From: Trinickia soli | Lineage (GTDB): Bacteria > Pseudomonadota > Gammaproteobacteria > Burkholderiales > Burkholderiaceae | Direction of reading: 5' to 3' | Assembly (NCBI RefSeq): GCF_002879855.1 | Contig: NZ_PNYB01000001.1 | Coordinates: 310,001-374,000 of the forward strand | DNA length: 64,000 bases | In this document: positions 25,650 to 33,613 of the stretch, piece by piece | Numbering within the stretch: the first letter of the stretch is position 1 | Layout: the number at the start of each line of letters is the position of its first letter | Notes under the pieces: generated by a model | What the model was told of the DNA's origin: nothing | The model's database searches: none | Seen by the model: the letters and a program-made list of their open reading frames with translations, nothing else | Translations under genes and position numbers: made by a program

Positions 25650-26504
25650 TCAGGCGCGACCCAGGCGCTTCGAAAGATCGGCGACGAGAATCGCAAGTCG
25701 CGCCGGCTTTTCGTAGCAGGCCACATCGAAACGACGAATGACTTCGCTGATCTCCGATTCGCTTGCTTTGCCCGTCAGCAGATCGCCCGTCAACAGGAAG
25801 ATGGCGGCGTCGGGCCGCGGGGAGCGCCGGACCGCTTCGACGGCCGTTGCGGCCGTGTATTCGTCGAACAGCCAATCGGTGATGACCGCGTCAAACGTTT
25901 GCGTGCGCAAAGCTTCGATAAATGCCGGGAGCTTATCGTAGGCGGTGGCGGCAAAGCCGCTTTGTGCGAGGTAGTCGCATAGCGCGTCGGCGGCCGCGCG
26001 ATCGGCGTCGATGACGGCGACGGTGGCGCGTTGTGCTTCTCCGCGGCGCGGGTGGATCTCTATCTTGTGTACTTCGTGAGCTCGCTCGCCCGGGGCGCCA
26101 TCGCACCACACGATACGCCAGCGATCGCCTTCGCCGTAGGCGACGAATTCCACGCGCTCGTGGGCGCCGAGCGGTCCGCCGATCCACGCGACGCAGGGTC
26201 CTTCGAATGCGCCGATGTTCAGTACGGCTTCGCGCGGCTGCGAGGCGTTGGTGCCCGGGCCCGTTTCGTGAGCCCCGAACAATTGGGCGGGCGGTTCGCC
26301 AAATGCGTCGGCCACTTTTCGAATCTGGGCGAGCGTCCATGGACTACTGCCACGCAATTTGCGGTGTCCTTGAGAAAAGCTCAGATCAAGGATGCGGCAA
26401 AGTTCTGTGGTTTGCTGTCGTTTCCCTATGCCATGGCGAACCATCAGCGCGCGCACGCGGTCGGCAACGGTGAGGGAGTCCGCTAAGGTGGCTTCAGTGG
26501 TCAT
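25650..26504 (-). CDS. BetR-type DNA-binding domain fused to a receiver domain
   Basis: This encodes 284 residues. The N-terminal about 75 residues (VADRVRALMVRHGIGKRQQTTELCRILDLSFSQGHRKLRG...WTLAQIRKVADAFGEPPAQLFG) match the BetR-like helix-turn-helix domain. A middle beta-rich segment (about 85-155) is followed by a C-terminal receiver-like domain (about 160-280) with VAVIDADRAAADALC, the phospho-acceptor Asp in DAVITDWLFDEY, the Thr/Ser position in FLLTGD and the Lys in YEKPA. The order, DNA-binding domain first and receiver last, is the reverse of most response regulators. No kinase is adjacent. The target is unknown; it sits between two lysine-catabolism genes but points away from the dehydrogenase. 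Confidence 0.8.
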   Translation of the reverse strand: MTTEATLADSLTVADRVRALMVRHGIGKRQQTTELCRILDLSFSQGHRKLRGSSPWTLAQIRKVADAFGEPPAQLFGAHETGPGTNASQPREAVLNIGAFEGPCVAWIGGPLGAHERVEFVAYGEGDRWRIVWCDGAPGERAHEVHKIEIHPRRGEAQRATVAVIDADRAAADALCDYLAQSGFAATAYDKLPAFIEALRTQTFDAVITDWLFDEYTAATAVEAVRRSPRPDAAIFLLTGDLLTGKASESEISEVIRRFDVACYEKPARLAILVADLSKRLGRA

Positions 26505-26796
26505 GCTGCTCTAAGATGCTTCGGCGTCGGTTGCGGCGACTAACGCGCGAGAAGCGCGTCGTTCGCCGCAACGCAGAAAGTGGTGTAAGCGCGGCGTATT
26601 TTAACGGGCAACGTCGCGCGCGCCGCCGTCAAATATGTATCGACAGGTTACGTTCGTTACTGGTAGTCAATCGTGTAACGAGCGCACATTGCCGGATACG
26701 TTTTTGTCAGCGTTGGGCCTGTTTCGTGGCGCGCGTGGCGATGGGCCGGCGACTTTCCCGGCAGCGCGCATGCCTTCTCGTACTGGAGAAAACCCT

Positions 26797-27723
26797 ATGA
26801 CGATGCAATTCTTTGACGCGGATGCGACGACGCAATTGACGCCGTTTCCCGCGCTCGTGGATGCGCTCGCGCAGGCGTGCCTCGATGCGGCCCGCGGCGA
26901 GATAGCCAGCCCGGCGCGGCTCGTGGTGCCGCTCAATCGCGGCGGCTCGATGCTGTCGATGCCGGCGGCCGCGCGCGATCTGGCTATTCATAAGCTCGTT
27001 ACGGTCTGCCCCGTCAATCGCGAGAGGGCGTTGCCGACGATTCATGGACATGTGAGCGTCTGCGATCCCGATACCGGGGAAGCCTTGCTCGCGCTCGACG
27101 GCCCCACGGTGACGGGGCGACGTACGGCCGCGGTGACGCTGCTGGCAATGCGCACGTTCTTGCGTCGAGTGCCGCGTGAGATCCTGCTGATGGGTACGGG
27201 GACGCAAGCGTCGCATCATGTGCACGCGCTGGCTGCGGTCTATCCCGGCAGCCGCGTGCTCGTTCGGGGCCGGACTGTCGAGCGCGCACGGGCGTTCTGC
27301 GCCGAGCATAGCGGCGACCTGTCGATGACCCCGCACGCTGAAGCTGCGATCCCGGAGTCGGTCGATGTCGTCATCGCATTGACGACCAGCCGTGAGCCTG
27401 TCTATGACGAAGTGGCGAAGCCCGGGCGGCTCGTGGTCGGCGTAGGGGCATTCACGCCCGAGATGGCCGAAATCGGCGCGCGGACGTTAGAGGGCAGTGC
27501 GCTTTATGTCGACGATCTGGAAGGTGCAAGGCATGAAGCCGGCGATTTCATCCAGGCGGGTGTCGATTGGGCGCGTGTGCAGGGGCTGGCGGATGCGCTG
27601 GTGCGGGAGAGCGGGGCGATTCACGGCGCAGATGAAGACGGGAAACCTGTCGTGTTCAAGAGCGTAGGTTGCGCCGCATGGGACCTGGCCGCTTGCCGCG
27701 TCGCGCGCGCGGTGTTGGGTTGA
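26797..27723 (+). CDS. lhpI: Delta1-piperideine/pyrroline-2-carboxylate reductase (ornithine cyclodeaminase/mu-crystallin family)
   Basis: This encodes 308 residues of the OCD/mu-crystallin family. The NAD(P)-binding motif is LLMGTGTQASHHVHAL; GGSMLSMPA and the DGPTVTGRRTAAVTLLAM segment fit ketimine reductases of the LhpI type, which reduce both pyrroline-2-carboxylate and piperideine-2-carboxylate. In this setting it could make L-pipecolate in D-lysine breakdown or act on 3-hydroxyproline-derived pyrroline-2-carboxylate. The ATG at 26797 has a TGGAGAA site. A LysR gene follows 22 bp later and is probably cotranscribed. Confidence 0.85.
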   Translation: MTMQFFDADATTQLTPFPALVDALAQACLDAARGEIASPARLVVPLNRGGSMLSMPAAARDLAIHKLVTVCPVNRERALPTIHGHVSVCDPDTGEALLALDGPTVTGRRTAAVTLLAMRTFLRRVPREILLMGTGTQASHHVHALAAVYPGSRVLVRGRTVERARAFCAEHSGDLSMTPHAEAAIPESVDVVIALTTSREPVYDEVAKPGRLVVGVGAFTPEMAEIGARTLEGSALYVDDLEGARHEAGDFIQAGVDWARVQGLADALVRESGAIHGADEDGKPVVFKSVGCAAWDLAACRVARAVLG

Positions 27724-27745
27724 GGGCGTAGGGGGATCGACGACC

Positions 27746-28660
27746 ATGCGTCGCCTACCGCCGCTCAATGCACTGCAAGTGTTCGAAACCGTTGCGCGTC
27801 ACCGCAGCTTTACGCGCGCGGCCGACGAGCTTTGCGTCACCCAGGGGGCCGTCAGCAGGCAGATTCTCGCCCTGGAGGATTACTACCGGTTTCCCCTGTT
27901 CAAGCGTCATCCGCGCGGCCTCTCTCTGACTGCCGAAGGCGAGCTGCTGTTGCCGGCCGTTAAAGAAAGCTTTGCCAGGATCGAAGAAGTGTCGCTGCGC
28001 CTGACGCGTCAGCAGGCCGATCTCGCACTCAAAGTGCCGACCTGCGTCATGCGCTGGATGTTGCCGCGCATCATGCGCTTTCAGAGCGAGCATCCCGACC
28101 TGCAGCTGCAAATTACGACGACGTGGCGGCACGATGTCGATTTCGACGTGGAGCCGTTCGACGCGGCTATCGTCTACGGTTCGTCCGCCGGAAGCGGCGT
28201 ACGCGCCATGGTGCTGTTCGAAGAGCGATTGACGCCGCTGTGCGCGCCGCAATTGCTGATCGGCAAGCCGTTGAACGACTTGGCCGATCTGGCCAACCAT
28301 ACGTTGTTGCATCCGACGCGCGATCATCGCGATTGGAAGCTCTGGCTTGCCAGAGCCGGTGTAAGCGGCATCGATGCCGACTCAGGCCCAAGTTTCGACA
28401 CGCTCGATCTCGCAACCAACGCGGCGATGCAAGGGTTCGGCGTGGCCATTGGAGATGCGACGCTGTCGGCAGAGGACATCGCCGGCGAGCGACTCGTCAT
28501 GCCGTTCGACACCCTCGCCGATAGCGGGGCGCGTTACTACTTCGTGTGCCCCGACAACGCGGTGCAAGTGCGCAAGGTCGAGCGCTTTTGGGAATGGCTG
28601 TCGAATCATCGTGCGGCGAGCGAGCTTCGGGCCATATCTGATCTTCCGAATTCGACGTGA
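27746..28660 (+). CDS. LysR-family regulator (GcvA-like)
   Basis: This encodes 304 residues with a winged helix ([47 protein letters not shown]) and a typical effector domain. It lies 22 bp downstream of the ketimine reductase gene in the same direction, so it is probably part of that operon and may regulate it. The ligand cannot be told from the sequence. Confidence 0.85.
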   Translation: MRRLPPLNALQVFETVARHRSFTRAADELCVTQGAVSRQILALEDYYRFPLFKRHPRGLSLTAEGELLLPAVKESFARIEEVSLRLTRQQADLALKVPTCVMRWMLPRIMRFQSEHPDLQLQITTTWRHDVDFDVEPFDAAIVYGSSAGSGVRAMVLFEERLTPLCAPQLLIGKPLNDLADLANHTLLHPTRDHRDWKLWLARAGVSGIDADSGPSFDTLDLATNAAMQGFGVAIGDATLSAEDIAGERLVMPFDTLADSGARYYFVCPDNAVQVRKVERFWEWLSNHRAASELRAISDLPNST

Positions 28661-28828
28661 CGATTTCGTCCATCCCATCGTGCCGCTCGAACGCGACGAA
28701 TTGCCCGTCGATACGGTCGAACTGGCGCGCTTCATGGTCGTTAAATGCCTGGTGCGTGATTCGCCCCCGGGGACGCGTAAGCGGACGGCGTCGATCTCTG
28801 CGGAGACGGCGCACTTTGGATAGGACGC

Positions 28829-29566
28829 TTAAATCACGGCGATCCGTCCCTCGCCCGAATCGCAACGACCAAGCGTATCGGCCTGTCGCGTTAAATGCAC
28901 GAGCCTTTGCGGTTCTGTGAGCCGGGCAGCGCATTCGTCAGTGGCACAAAGCGTTTGCTCGAGCCGTTCCCGCTCTGAATTCGCCGGCCGCGCACGGCCG
29001 AACAAGGCCTCGTGTGTCTGGGCACCGAGGTCGATCTCCAGCGCGACGGCCGACACGTTGCCGATGCGCACCGGTGGGCCGAAACGCCGCATTTGTATTC
29101 GTGCCCGCGCAAGCAGCCGCTCGACGGCCGTGGTCGTGACCGTCACGTAGCTCGTCACGCCCATGCGATCGGCGAAAGAGACGACCGCGCGCATCGCATC
29201 GAAGGCGAGTTCGCCGAAGCCGTAACCGGCCTGCTCCGGAGAGACGATCGCAAAGCGGCTCAGCTCCCATACGCGCGGGGAGGCAGGTGCGGCTTGCCCA
29301 TAAAGCAACTGAGGAAACGTATCGCGCAACATATAGGGGCCTTCCGTTGGCAGCAGCCGCCAACAGCCGCACACGGCCCCCGCCTCGTCGCGCACGAGCA
29401 TGTAGTATGGTGATCGCGCGTCGTAATCGTCGATTTCCATTCCGGACAAAACGGCGACTTCCCATCCCATCCGTTCCCTGAAAATCCTGGCGCGCAAGCG
29501 GTACATCTGCGCCAGTGCGTCGAGATCGAAGCTACGCTGTTTGTCGATCGTGATCTTCGCATTCAT
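28829..29566 (-). CDS. braI: Acyl-homoserine-lactone synthase (LuxI family, BraI-like)
   Basis: This encodes 245 residues. The invariant LuxI residues are all visible: the Arg and Phe in RARIFRERMGW with its Trp, the Asp pair in MEIDDYDARSPYYMLVRD, the Arg in CGCWRLLPTEGPYMLRDTFP, and Glu-Arg in VWELSRFAIV. It makes an N-acyl-homoserine lactone from SAM and an acyl-ACP. It is about 40 residues longer than typical LuxI proteins because of a C-terminal tail. The ATG at 29566 follows GGGAGAG. With the divergent rsaL-like gene and the luxR gene beyond, it matches the BraI/R system of Paraburkholderia, whose signal is a 3-oxo long-chain lactone; the chain length here is an inference from that resemblance. 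Confidence 0.92.
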   Translation of the reverse strand: MNAKITIDKQRSFDLDALAQMYRLRARIFRERMGWEVAVLSGMEIDDYDARSPYYMLVRDEAGAVCGCWRLLPTEGPYMLRDTFPQLLYGQAAPASPRVWELSRFAIVSPEQAGYGFGELAFDAMRAVVSFADRMGVTSYVTVTTTAVERLLARARIQMRRFGPPVRIGNVSAVALEIDLGAQTHEALFGRARPANSERERLEQTLCATDECAARLTEPQRLVHLTRQADTLGRCDSGEGRIAVI

Positions 29567-29607
29567 CTCGCTCTCCCGGGGTTGTGTCACCTGAGGGGCA
29601 TAGACCA

Positions 29608-29622
29608 TATGCAGTTTGCGTG
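29608..29622 (-). promoter_or_regulatory. Candidate RsaL-binding site in the luxI promoter
   Basis: TATGCAGTTTGCGTG agrees at 9 of 12 fixed positions with the partly palindromic RsaL site of Pseudomonas aeruginosa (TATGnAAnTTnCATA, from memory). It sits between the lux-box candidate and the luxI start, where a repressor would block transcription. The match is partial. Confidence 0.4.
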
Positions 29623-29630
29623 CTGGTGGT

Positions 29631-29650
29631 AACTGGCAAGCAAGATAGGT
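29631..29650 (-). promoter_or_regulatory. Candidate lux box (LasR/BraR-type) upstream of luxI
   Basis: AACTGGCAAGCAAGATAGGT; its complement ACCTATCTTGCTTGCCAGTT matches the P. aeruginosa lasI LasR box, as I remember it, at 15 of 20 positions and has the CT-N-AG dyad. It lies 65 bp upstream of the luxI start codon, a normal distance for activation, and about as far from the divergent rsaL-like start. Confidence 0.6.
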
Positions 29651-29715
29651 ACAAAACATACGCGACACTTGGGATGATTCGGGTATCGAGCACGTTCCCT
29701 CACCAGGTGATATCC

Positions 29716-30045
29716 ATGTCCATAGCCGATATTCGTCAACCGGAAATCGAAGGCGCGGCCCGACCGGTCCGAACCGAAATAGACAGCGCGTTCATTCAAA
29801 GCTACCGAAAGCAGGTCAGGGAAAGCCAAAAAACTTTCTGGGCCAGATTTGGCGTAACGCAATCCCGGGGAAGTCGTTTCGAGCTCGGGGCAAATATTCC
29901 AAAACCCGTAATGATCCTCCTCCGGCTATATTTCGAAGCGTTAATCTCGGACGAGGACATTCGTAGCGTTTCGCAAAAAAGGCCTGCTGCGCTTCGCCCC
30001 GCCCTTGTCAATCAAGATCGATCAGCCCCATTCGGGTCGCCTTGA
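29716..30045 (+). CDS. rsaL: RsaL-like transcriptional repressor of the quorum-sensing locus
   Basis: This encodes 109 residues with an AGGTGA ribosome site before the ATG at 29716; a start at 29584 would run through the luxI promoter. The central segment (QKTFWARFGVTQSRGSRFELG...IPKPVMILLRLYFEALISDEDI) is a helix-turn-helix of the lambda-repressor-like class found in RsaL proteins. RsaL genes lie between the luxI and luxR genes of LasI/R, PpuI/R and BraI/R systems and repress signal synthesis, which is exactly this position. It is divergent from luxI and runs into luxR tail to tail, overlapping its end by 38 bp. Confidence 0.85.
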   Translation: MSIADIRQPEIEGAARPVRTEIDSAFIQSYRKQVRESQKTFWARFGVTQSRGSRFELGANIPKPVMILLRLYFEALISDEDIRSVSQKRPAALRPALVNQDRSAPFGSP

Positions 30046-30736
30046 CGGCAGCGGCGCTTCGTGAACTGACGCCGAACTTGCTACGAATGTTGGTCATGTG
30101 GAAGTTCACGGTCGCCTCTGAACAGCCGAAGATTTTTGCGATTTCCCACGTCGATTTTCCTTGCGCGGTCCATTTCAAACACTCGTATTCACGCGGCGTC
30201 AACTTCGGCATGAGCCTCTCGGTGTATCCGTCCAGAAACCGTCGGCTCGTGTCGAAGGCGACGTCGCGCAGCAAAGTCAGCATCGGTAACATACGTTCCA
30301 CGTGCGAATCGAGCGCATCGCGGGCGCCGTCGCTTCGCACGAAGCACAACATTCCAACCTCCTGCCTGGGGCCGTGAATAGGCAATGAAACACCGGTGCA
30401 GAGCCCGTGCAGGCAAGCCTCTTCATACATCTCCTGCTGGTTTCGCTCGGAAAAATGAGAGGACGTCCAAATGAGTGGCGACGTTTGCGTCAAACAGTGT
30501 GCAACGGTAGGGTCGATTCGGAACAAAGCCCTTTCGTCGTAGACCTGACGCCATTCGGCGTCATAAGTGCTGCGCAAGTAGGCGTCGCTGAATCGCATGC
30601 CGGGGCGCGGCACTACGGCATACAACGTGTGCTCGAAGCCGTATTTTCTCCCCAACAGGGCAAGCGCCTCAAACCACGATTTTTCATCTGTTGCACGCCA
30701 AAGCGATGACATCGGTTCTATGAAATGGCGCGGCAT
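30008..30736 (-). CDS. braR: LuxR-family quorum-sensing receptor (BraR-like)
   Basis: This encodes 242 residues. The N-terminal autoinducer-binding domain shows the conserved Trp/Tyr/Asp/Trp set (AEWRQVYDERALFRIDPTVAH...PLIW) and the Gly at GLCTGVSLPIHG. The C-terminal LuxR helix-turn-helix is LTPREYECLKWTAQGKSTWEIAKIFGCSEATVNFHMTNIRSKF. It should bind the lactone made by the neighbouring synthase and activate luxI through the site at 29631-29650. The gene ends inside the 3' end of the rsaL-like gene on the other strand, so the two transcripts overlap. Confidence 0.92.
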   Translation of the reverse strand: MPRHFIEPMSSLWRATDEKSWFEALALLGRKYGFEHTLYAVVPRPGMRFSDAYLRSTYDAEWRQVYDERALFRIDPTVAHCLTQTSPLIWTSSHFSERNQQEMYEEACLHGLCTGVSLPIHGPRQEVGMLCFVRSDGARDALDSHVERMLPMLTLLRDVAFDTSRRFLDGYTERLMPKLTPREYECLKWTAQGKSTWEIAKIFGCSEATVNFHMTNIRSKFGVSSRSAAAVKATRMGLIDLD

Positions 30737-31197
30737 AACAAGTCCTCACGTGTCGAAAATATTACTTGCCCGGAACAGGTAAATCGGGATGGCCTTTTGC
30801 GCAATTCCGGGTGGTCGGTTTTTTGCGAGATGATATCAGACCTATCAACTATCGCTCTCGCGTTTTGGCGGTTGTCAGCGTTCGATCGGTTAAATCGGCT
30901 CTTTTTGGAATAGAACTTCGATGGACGTACGCATGAGATCGATTTCAATTGTATTGTGTCTCATTGGAATATATTTGATGTCGACTCACCAGTTTTCGTA
31001 GTGGGCATCGACTTAAACCGATTTCATCGATGTATGTTTACGATAATTGTTGAGATAACCCGCAAGCGGGACTTTTGATATTTGCCGTTCCTGCAAAGGT
31101 GATTAACGCGAACTGATATGTTTCGCTGACCGTTCAAAACGTAGACTGCCCTCCAGTGTCGGCAGATGCCAGACCCATTTGACTGGAGGAAATCACG
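30737..31197. other. AT-rich intergenic region between luxR and the DUF4148 gene
   Basis: This stretch of 461 bp has no convincing gene. It is markedly richer in A and T than the rest of the window, especially 30830-31090. A short GC stem CCCGCAAGCGGG at 31059-31070 is followed by ACTTTTGATATTT, which could be a weak intrinsic terminator for a small transcript. It probably holds the luxR and DUF4148 promoters and may bind H-NS-type proteins. Confidence 0.4.
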
Positions 31198-31512
31198 ATG
31201 AAATCGATTTTTACCGCGGCATTGTTCGCGGGCGCGCTGGCCGCACCCGCGCTTGGCTTTGCGCAGCAAGCGCAACCTGTCGGCCGTGCTGTCGTATTGA
31301 CACAGCTGCAACAGTTGGCCGATGCCGGTTATCGCGGTCAGGGCGACGAAACGACTTATCCCGCGGACGTCGAAGCGGCACAGCGTCGCGTCGATCCGCG
31401 GACGAGCGGCGCTTCAGCCGATACGAGCGGCTACGGCGCGACGCCCGGGACGCATAGCGAATCGGGCGCGCGCGAGCCCAGGGGGCCCGGATCGCTCTAT
31501 TTTGGCTCGTGA
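31198..31512 (+). CDS. Small secreted DUF4148 protein
   Basis: This encodes 104 residues with a strong TGGAGG ribosome site. A signal peptide (MKSIFTAALFAGALAAPALGFAQQ) is followed by LTQLQQLADAGYRGQGDETTYPADVEAAQRRV, the pattern of DUF4148 proteins that are abundant in Burkholderiaceae and often stress-responsive. The rest is Gly/Ser-rich and disordered. Exported; function unknown. Confidence 0.88.
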   Translation: MKSIFTAALFAGALAAPALGFAQQAQPVGRAVVLTQLQQLADAGYRGQGDETTYPADVEAAQRRVDPRTSGASADTSGYGATPGTHSESGAREPRGPGSLYFGS

Positions 31513-31606
31513 GACGAGGCCAGGCGCAAGGCCCAGGCGGGAGGCCCAGGCGCCGACCCGGCGGAGCGCGTGAGCGCGCCCGTCGGCTTTGGGATATTCG
31601 CGGCTG

Positions 31607-32083
31607 TCAGGTATGCACGCCCGAGATATAGTGCTCGAGCTGCTGGATCGTGAACTGCTGCTCTGAGATGATGGTTTTGACGAGGTCGCCGATCGAAACC
31701 ATCCCGACGAGCTTGCCGTTATCGACGACGGGCAGGTGCCGCATTCGGTGTTCGGTCATCAAAGCCATGCAGGCTTCGGCGGTGTCGGCCATCCGCACGT
31801 GCAACACCTGCTTCGTCATGATTTCGCTGACGGGCGTCGATTTCGACGAACGATCCATCAGTACGATCTTGCGCGCGTAATCGCGCTCCGTAATGATTCC
31901 CGCGATCTTCTTCTCACTGCCCTCCGTCACGATCAGCGCGCCGATCCGGTACTGCGACATCATCTTCACGGCTTCGAAGACGGAGGCCCCGGCATCGATC
32001 GTGAGGACCGGCTGGTCCGCCACTCGCCGGGCAGCGAGAGGGTCGTCCAACTTCAACTTCAGGATTTGCGCAACGTTGGGCAT
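31607..32083 (-). CDS. Protein with paired CBS domains
   Basis: This encodes 158 residues made almost entirely of two CBS domains (about 12-75 and 85-145): DQPVLTIDAGASVFEAVKMMSQYRIGALIVTEG and HVRMADTAEACMALMTEHRMRHLPVVDNGKLVGMVSIGDLVK. Such stand-alone pairs usually bind adenine nucleotides and sense energy state. The ATG at 32083 follows GGAGA; a longer in-frame start is unlikely. It converges on the DUF4148 gene. Confidence 0.9.
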   Translation of the reverse strand: MPNVAQILKLKLDDPLAARRVADQPVLTIDAGASVFEAVKMMSQYRIGALIVTEGSEKKIAGIITERDYARKIVLMDRSSKSTPVSEIMTKQVLHVRMADTAEACMALMTEHRMRHLPVVDNGKLVGMVSIGDLVKTIISEQQFTIQQLEHYISGVHT

Positions 32084-32303
32084 GTAAGTCTCCGTCTTCT
32101 CGTTCGGGGGCGGGGATCGGTTTGCTGCGGACCTGGCAGTGCAATCTGCTGCGAACGCGGGGGCTGACTCCCAGTATAGGCGCTCCAAAGGCGTGCAGCG
32201 GCTTACGTGGCGGGCCGCGAACGGTGATTGGGGTTAAACTCGCGGTGCGCGCGCCGGCTGTCGGTGCGCTGACGAACCGTTACAACGCCATTCTCGAGAA
32301 GTC

Positions 32304-32951
32304 ATGTCTACGCCCACCCAGCCGCCGCGCAGCAACGGCGACAGCACCGCGCAGAGCGTCGCGCTCGCCGCCAAGGCCACTTTGCCCACCCGATACGGAA
32401 CGTTCACCTCGTACGCCTATCGTGTCGCAGCGGGGGGAGCCGAACATCTGGCTTTGGTGATGGGCGATGTGAGCGGCCGGGGCTCGGTGCTCACGCGCTT
32501 GCACTCCGAATGCCTGACCGGCGACGTGCTCGGCTCTTATCGCTGCGACTGCGGCGAGCAACTCGATCTTGCGCTGCGATATATCGCGGCGGAAGGTCGG
32601 GGCGTGTTGCTCTACCTGCGTGGGCACGAGGGGCGCGGGATTGGCCTGTCGAACAAGATTCGGGCGTATGCGCTGCAGGAGCAGGGACTCGACACTGTCG
32701 AGGCGAATCAGGAACTCGGCTTGCCCGACGACGCGCGCGAGTACGATTCCGCCGCGGCGATCCTGCGCGAGCTCAAAGTCGAGTCGGTGCGCCTTATGAG
32801 CAATAACCCCGAAAAGTTCGACACGCTCGCGAAACACGGTATCCCCGTATGCGAGCGAGTAGGGCTGGCGATCCCTGTGCGTGACGAAAACGAACGATAT
32901 ATCCGCACCAAGCAGGTCAAATTCGGTCACTACTTCGACGAGAACGAGTAG
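32304..32951 (+). CDS. ribA: GTP cyclohydrolase II
   Basis: This encodes 215 residues and catalyses the first step of riboflavin synthesis, opening the imidazole ring of GTP. Visible landmarks are the zinc-site region [39 protein letters not shown] and [10 protein letters not shown]. It is the free-standing form, without a fused DHBP synthase domain. The N-terminal 25 residues are Ser/Ala-rich and may not be folded. It stands alone with its own promoter region. Confidence 0.95.
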   Translation: MSTPTQPPRSNGDSTAQSVALAAKATLPTRYGTFTSYAYRVAAGGAEHLALVMGDVSGRGSVLTRLHSECLTGDVLGSYRCDCGEQLDLALRYIAAEGRGVLLYLRGHEGRGIGLSNKIRAYALQEQGLDTVEANQELGLPDDAREYDSAAAILRELKVESVRLMSNNPEKFDTLAKHGIPVCERVGLAIPVRDENERYIRTKQVKFGHYFDENE

Positions 32952-33367
32952 TTCGGGCTGGGACGTAGGGGGCATTGCCTTGCAACTGCGAGTGGCTGGT
33001 GCGGTCTCCCGCTGCGGGGCGGCCCCTCTCGACGCGCGCCACGCCCTCCGGGCGAGGGAGCTTATTCAACGTTGAATTGAAGCGGCGCTAATTGCCCACA
33101 ACGAACGTCTCGCCTTCGTGAGCATTAATCGTCGCCCGGATCCCGGGCAAGCGCGCCGATGCAATGCACGTTCGCGCACGCGCGGTGATTTCCGCTATCA
33201 AGACCTCTCACTGTCATCGTTGACGGGAACAGCCCGGCGCGATCGGTCGTGCCGAAGCTACCAAAAGCCTCAGGGCATGCGGGTCTTTCCGGATAATGCG
33301 ATTGAAATCAGCCGATGATTTGCTTATAAATGAGCTCTGTGCATGGATTAGCGGATCGATCGAGCGC

Positions 33368-33390
33368 CGTCCGTTCGAAAGGAACGGACG
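33368..33390 (+). repeat. 9-bp perfect hairpin upstream of the solo luxR
   Basis: CGTCCGTTC (33368-33376) pairs with GAACGGACG (33382-33390) around GAAAG. The purine-rich pentaloop makes it a stable RNA hairpin. It lies about 220 bp upstream of the LuxR-type gene. Confidence 0.45.
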
Positions 33391-33524
33391 CCTCGGCCTT
33401 ATGGCGCGCGGAATTGCGCATGAGCGCACGCTCCCCCCGCCGCCGGCGCAGTTCGTGGGACGGCATTCTGTTCATTCAGGCCGTCGACGCCGCCGCTGAA
33501 CCGCATGACAGACGGAAGACTCAT

Positions 33525-33549
33525 GCGTCGGACTGTAGCAGTCCGACGC
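33525..33549 (+). repeat. 10-bp perfect palindrome upstream of the solo luxR
   Basis: GCGTCGGACT (33525-33534) and AGTCCGACGC (33540-33549) flank GTAGC. It ends 64 bp before the start codon, so it could be an operator (dyad of 25 bp) or an RNA hairpin in the leader. It does not resemble the lux-box candidate of the braI promoter. Confidence 0.5.
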
Positions 33550-33613
33550 GCGCGTGAGAGCTGGCAACTATGACAGTGTTGTATCTCAGTTCTTTTTCGT
33601 TTTCGGGGTTTTC

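Larger units (their letters stand above)
32952..33613. other. Intergenic region with two hairpins
   Basis: This stretch of 662 bp has no convincing protein gene. It holds two perfect short inverted repeats (33368-33390 and 33525-33549) in its right half and an AT-richer segment at 33295-33345. It may encode a small RNA or long leader for the luxR-type gene that follows. Confidence 0.4.
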
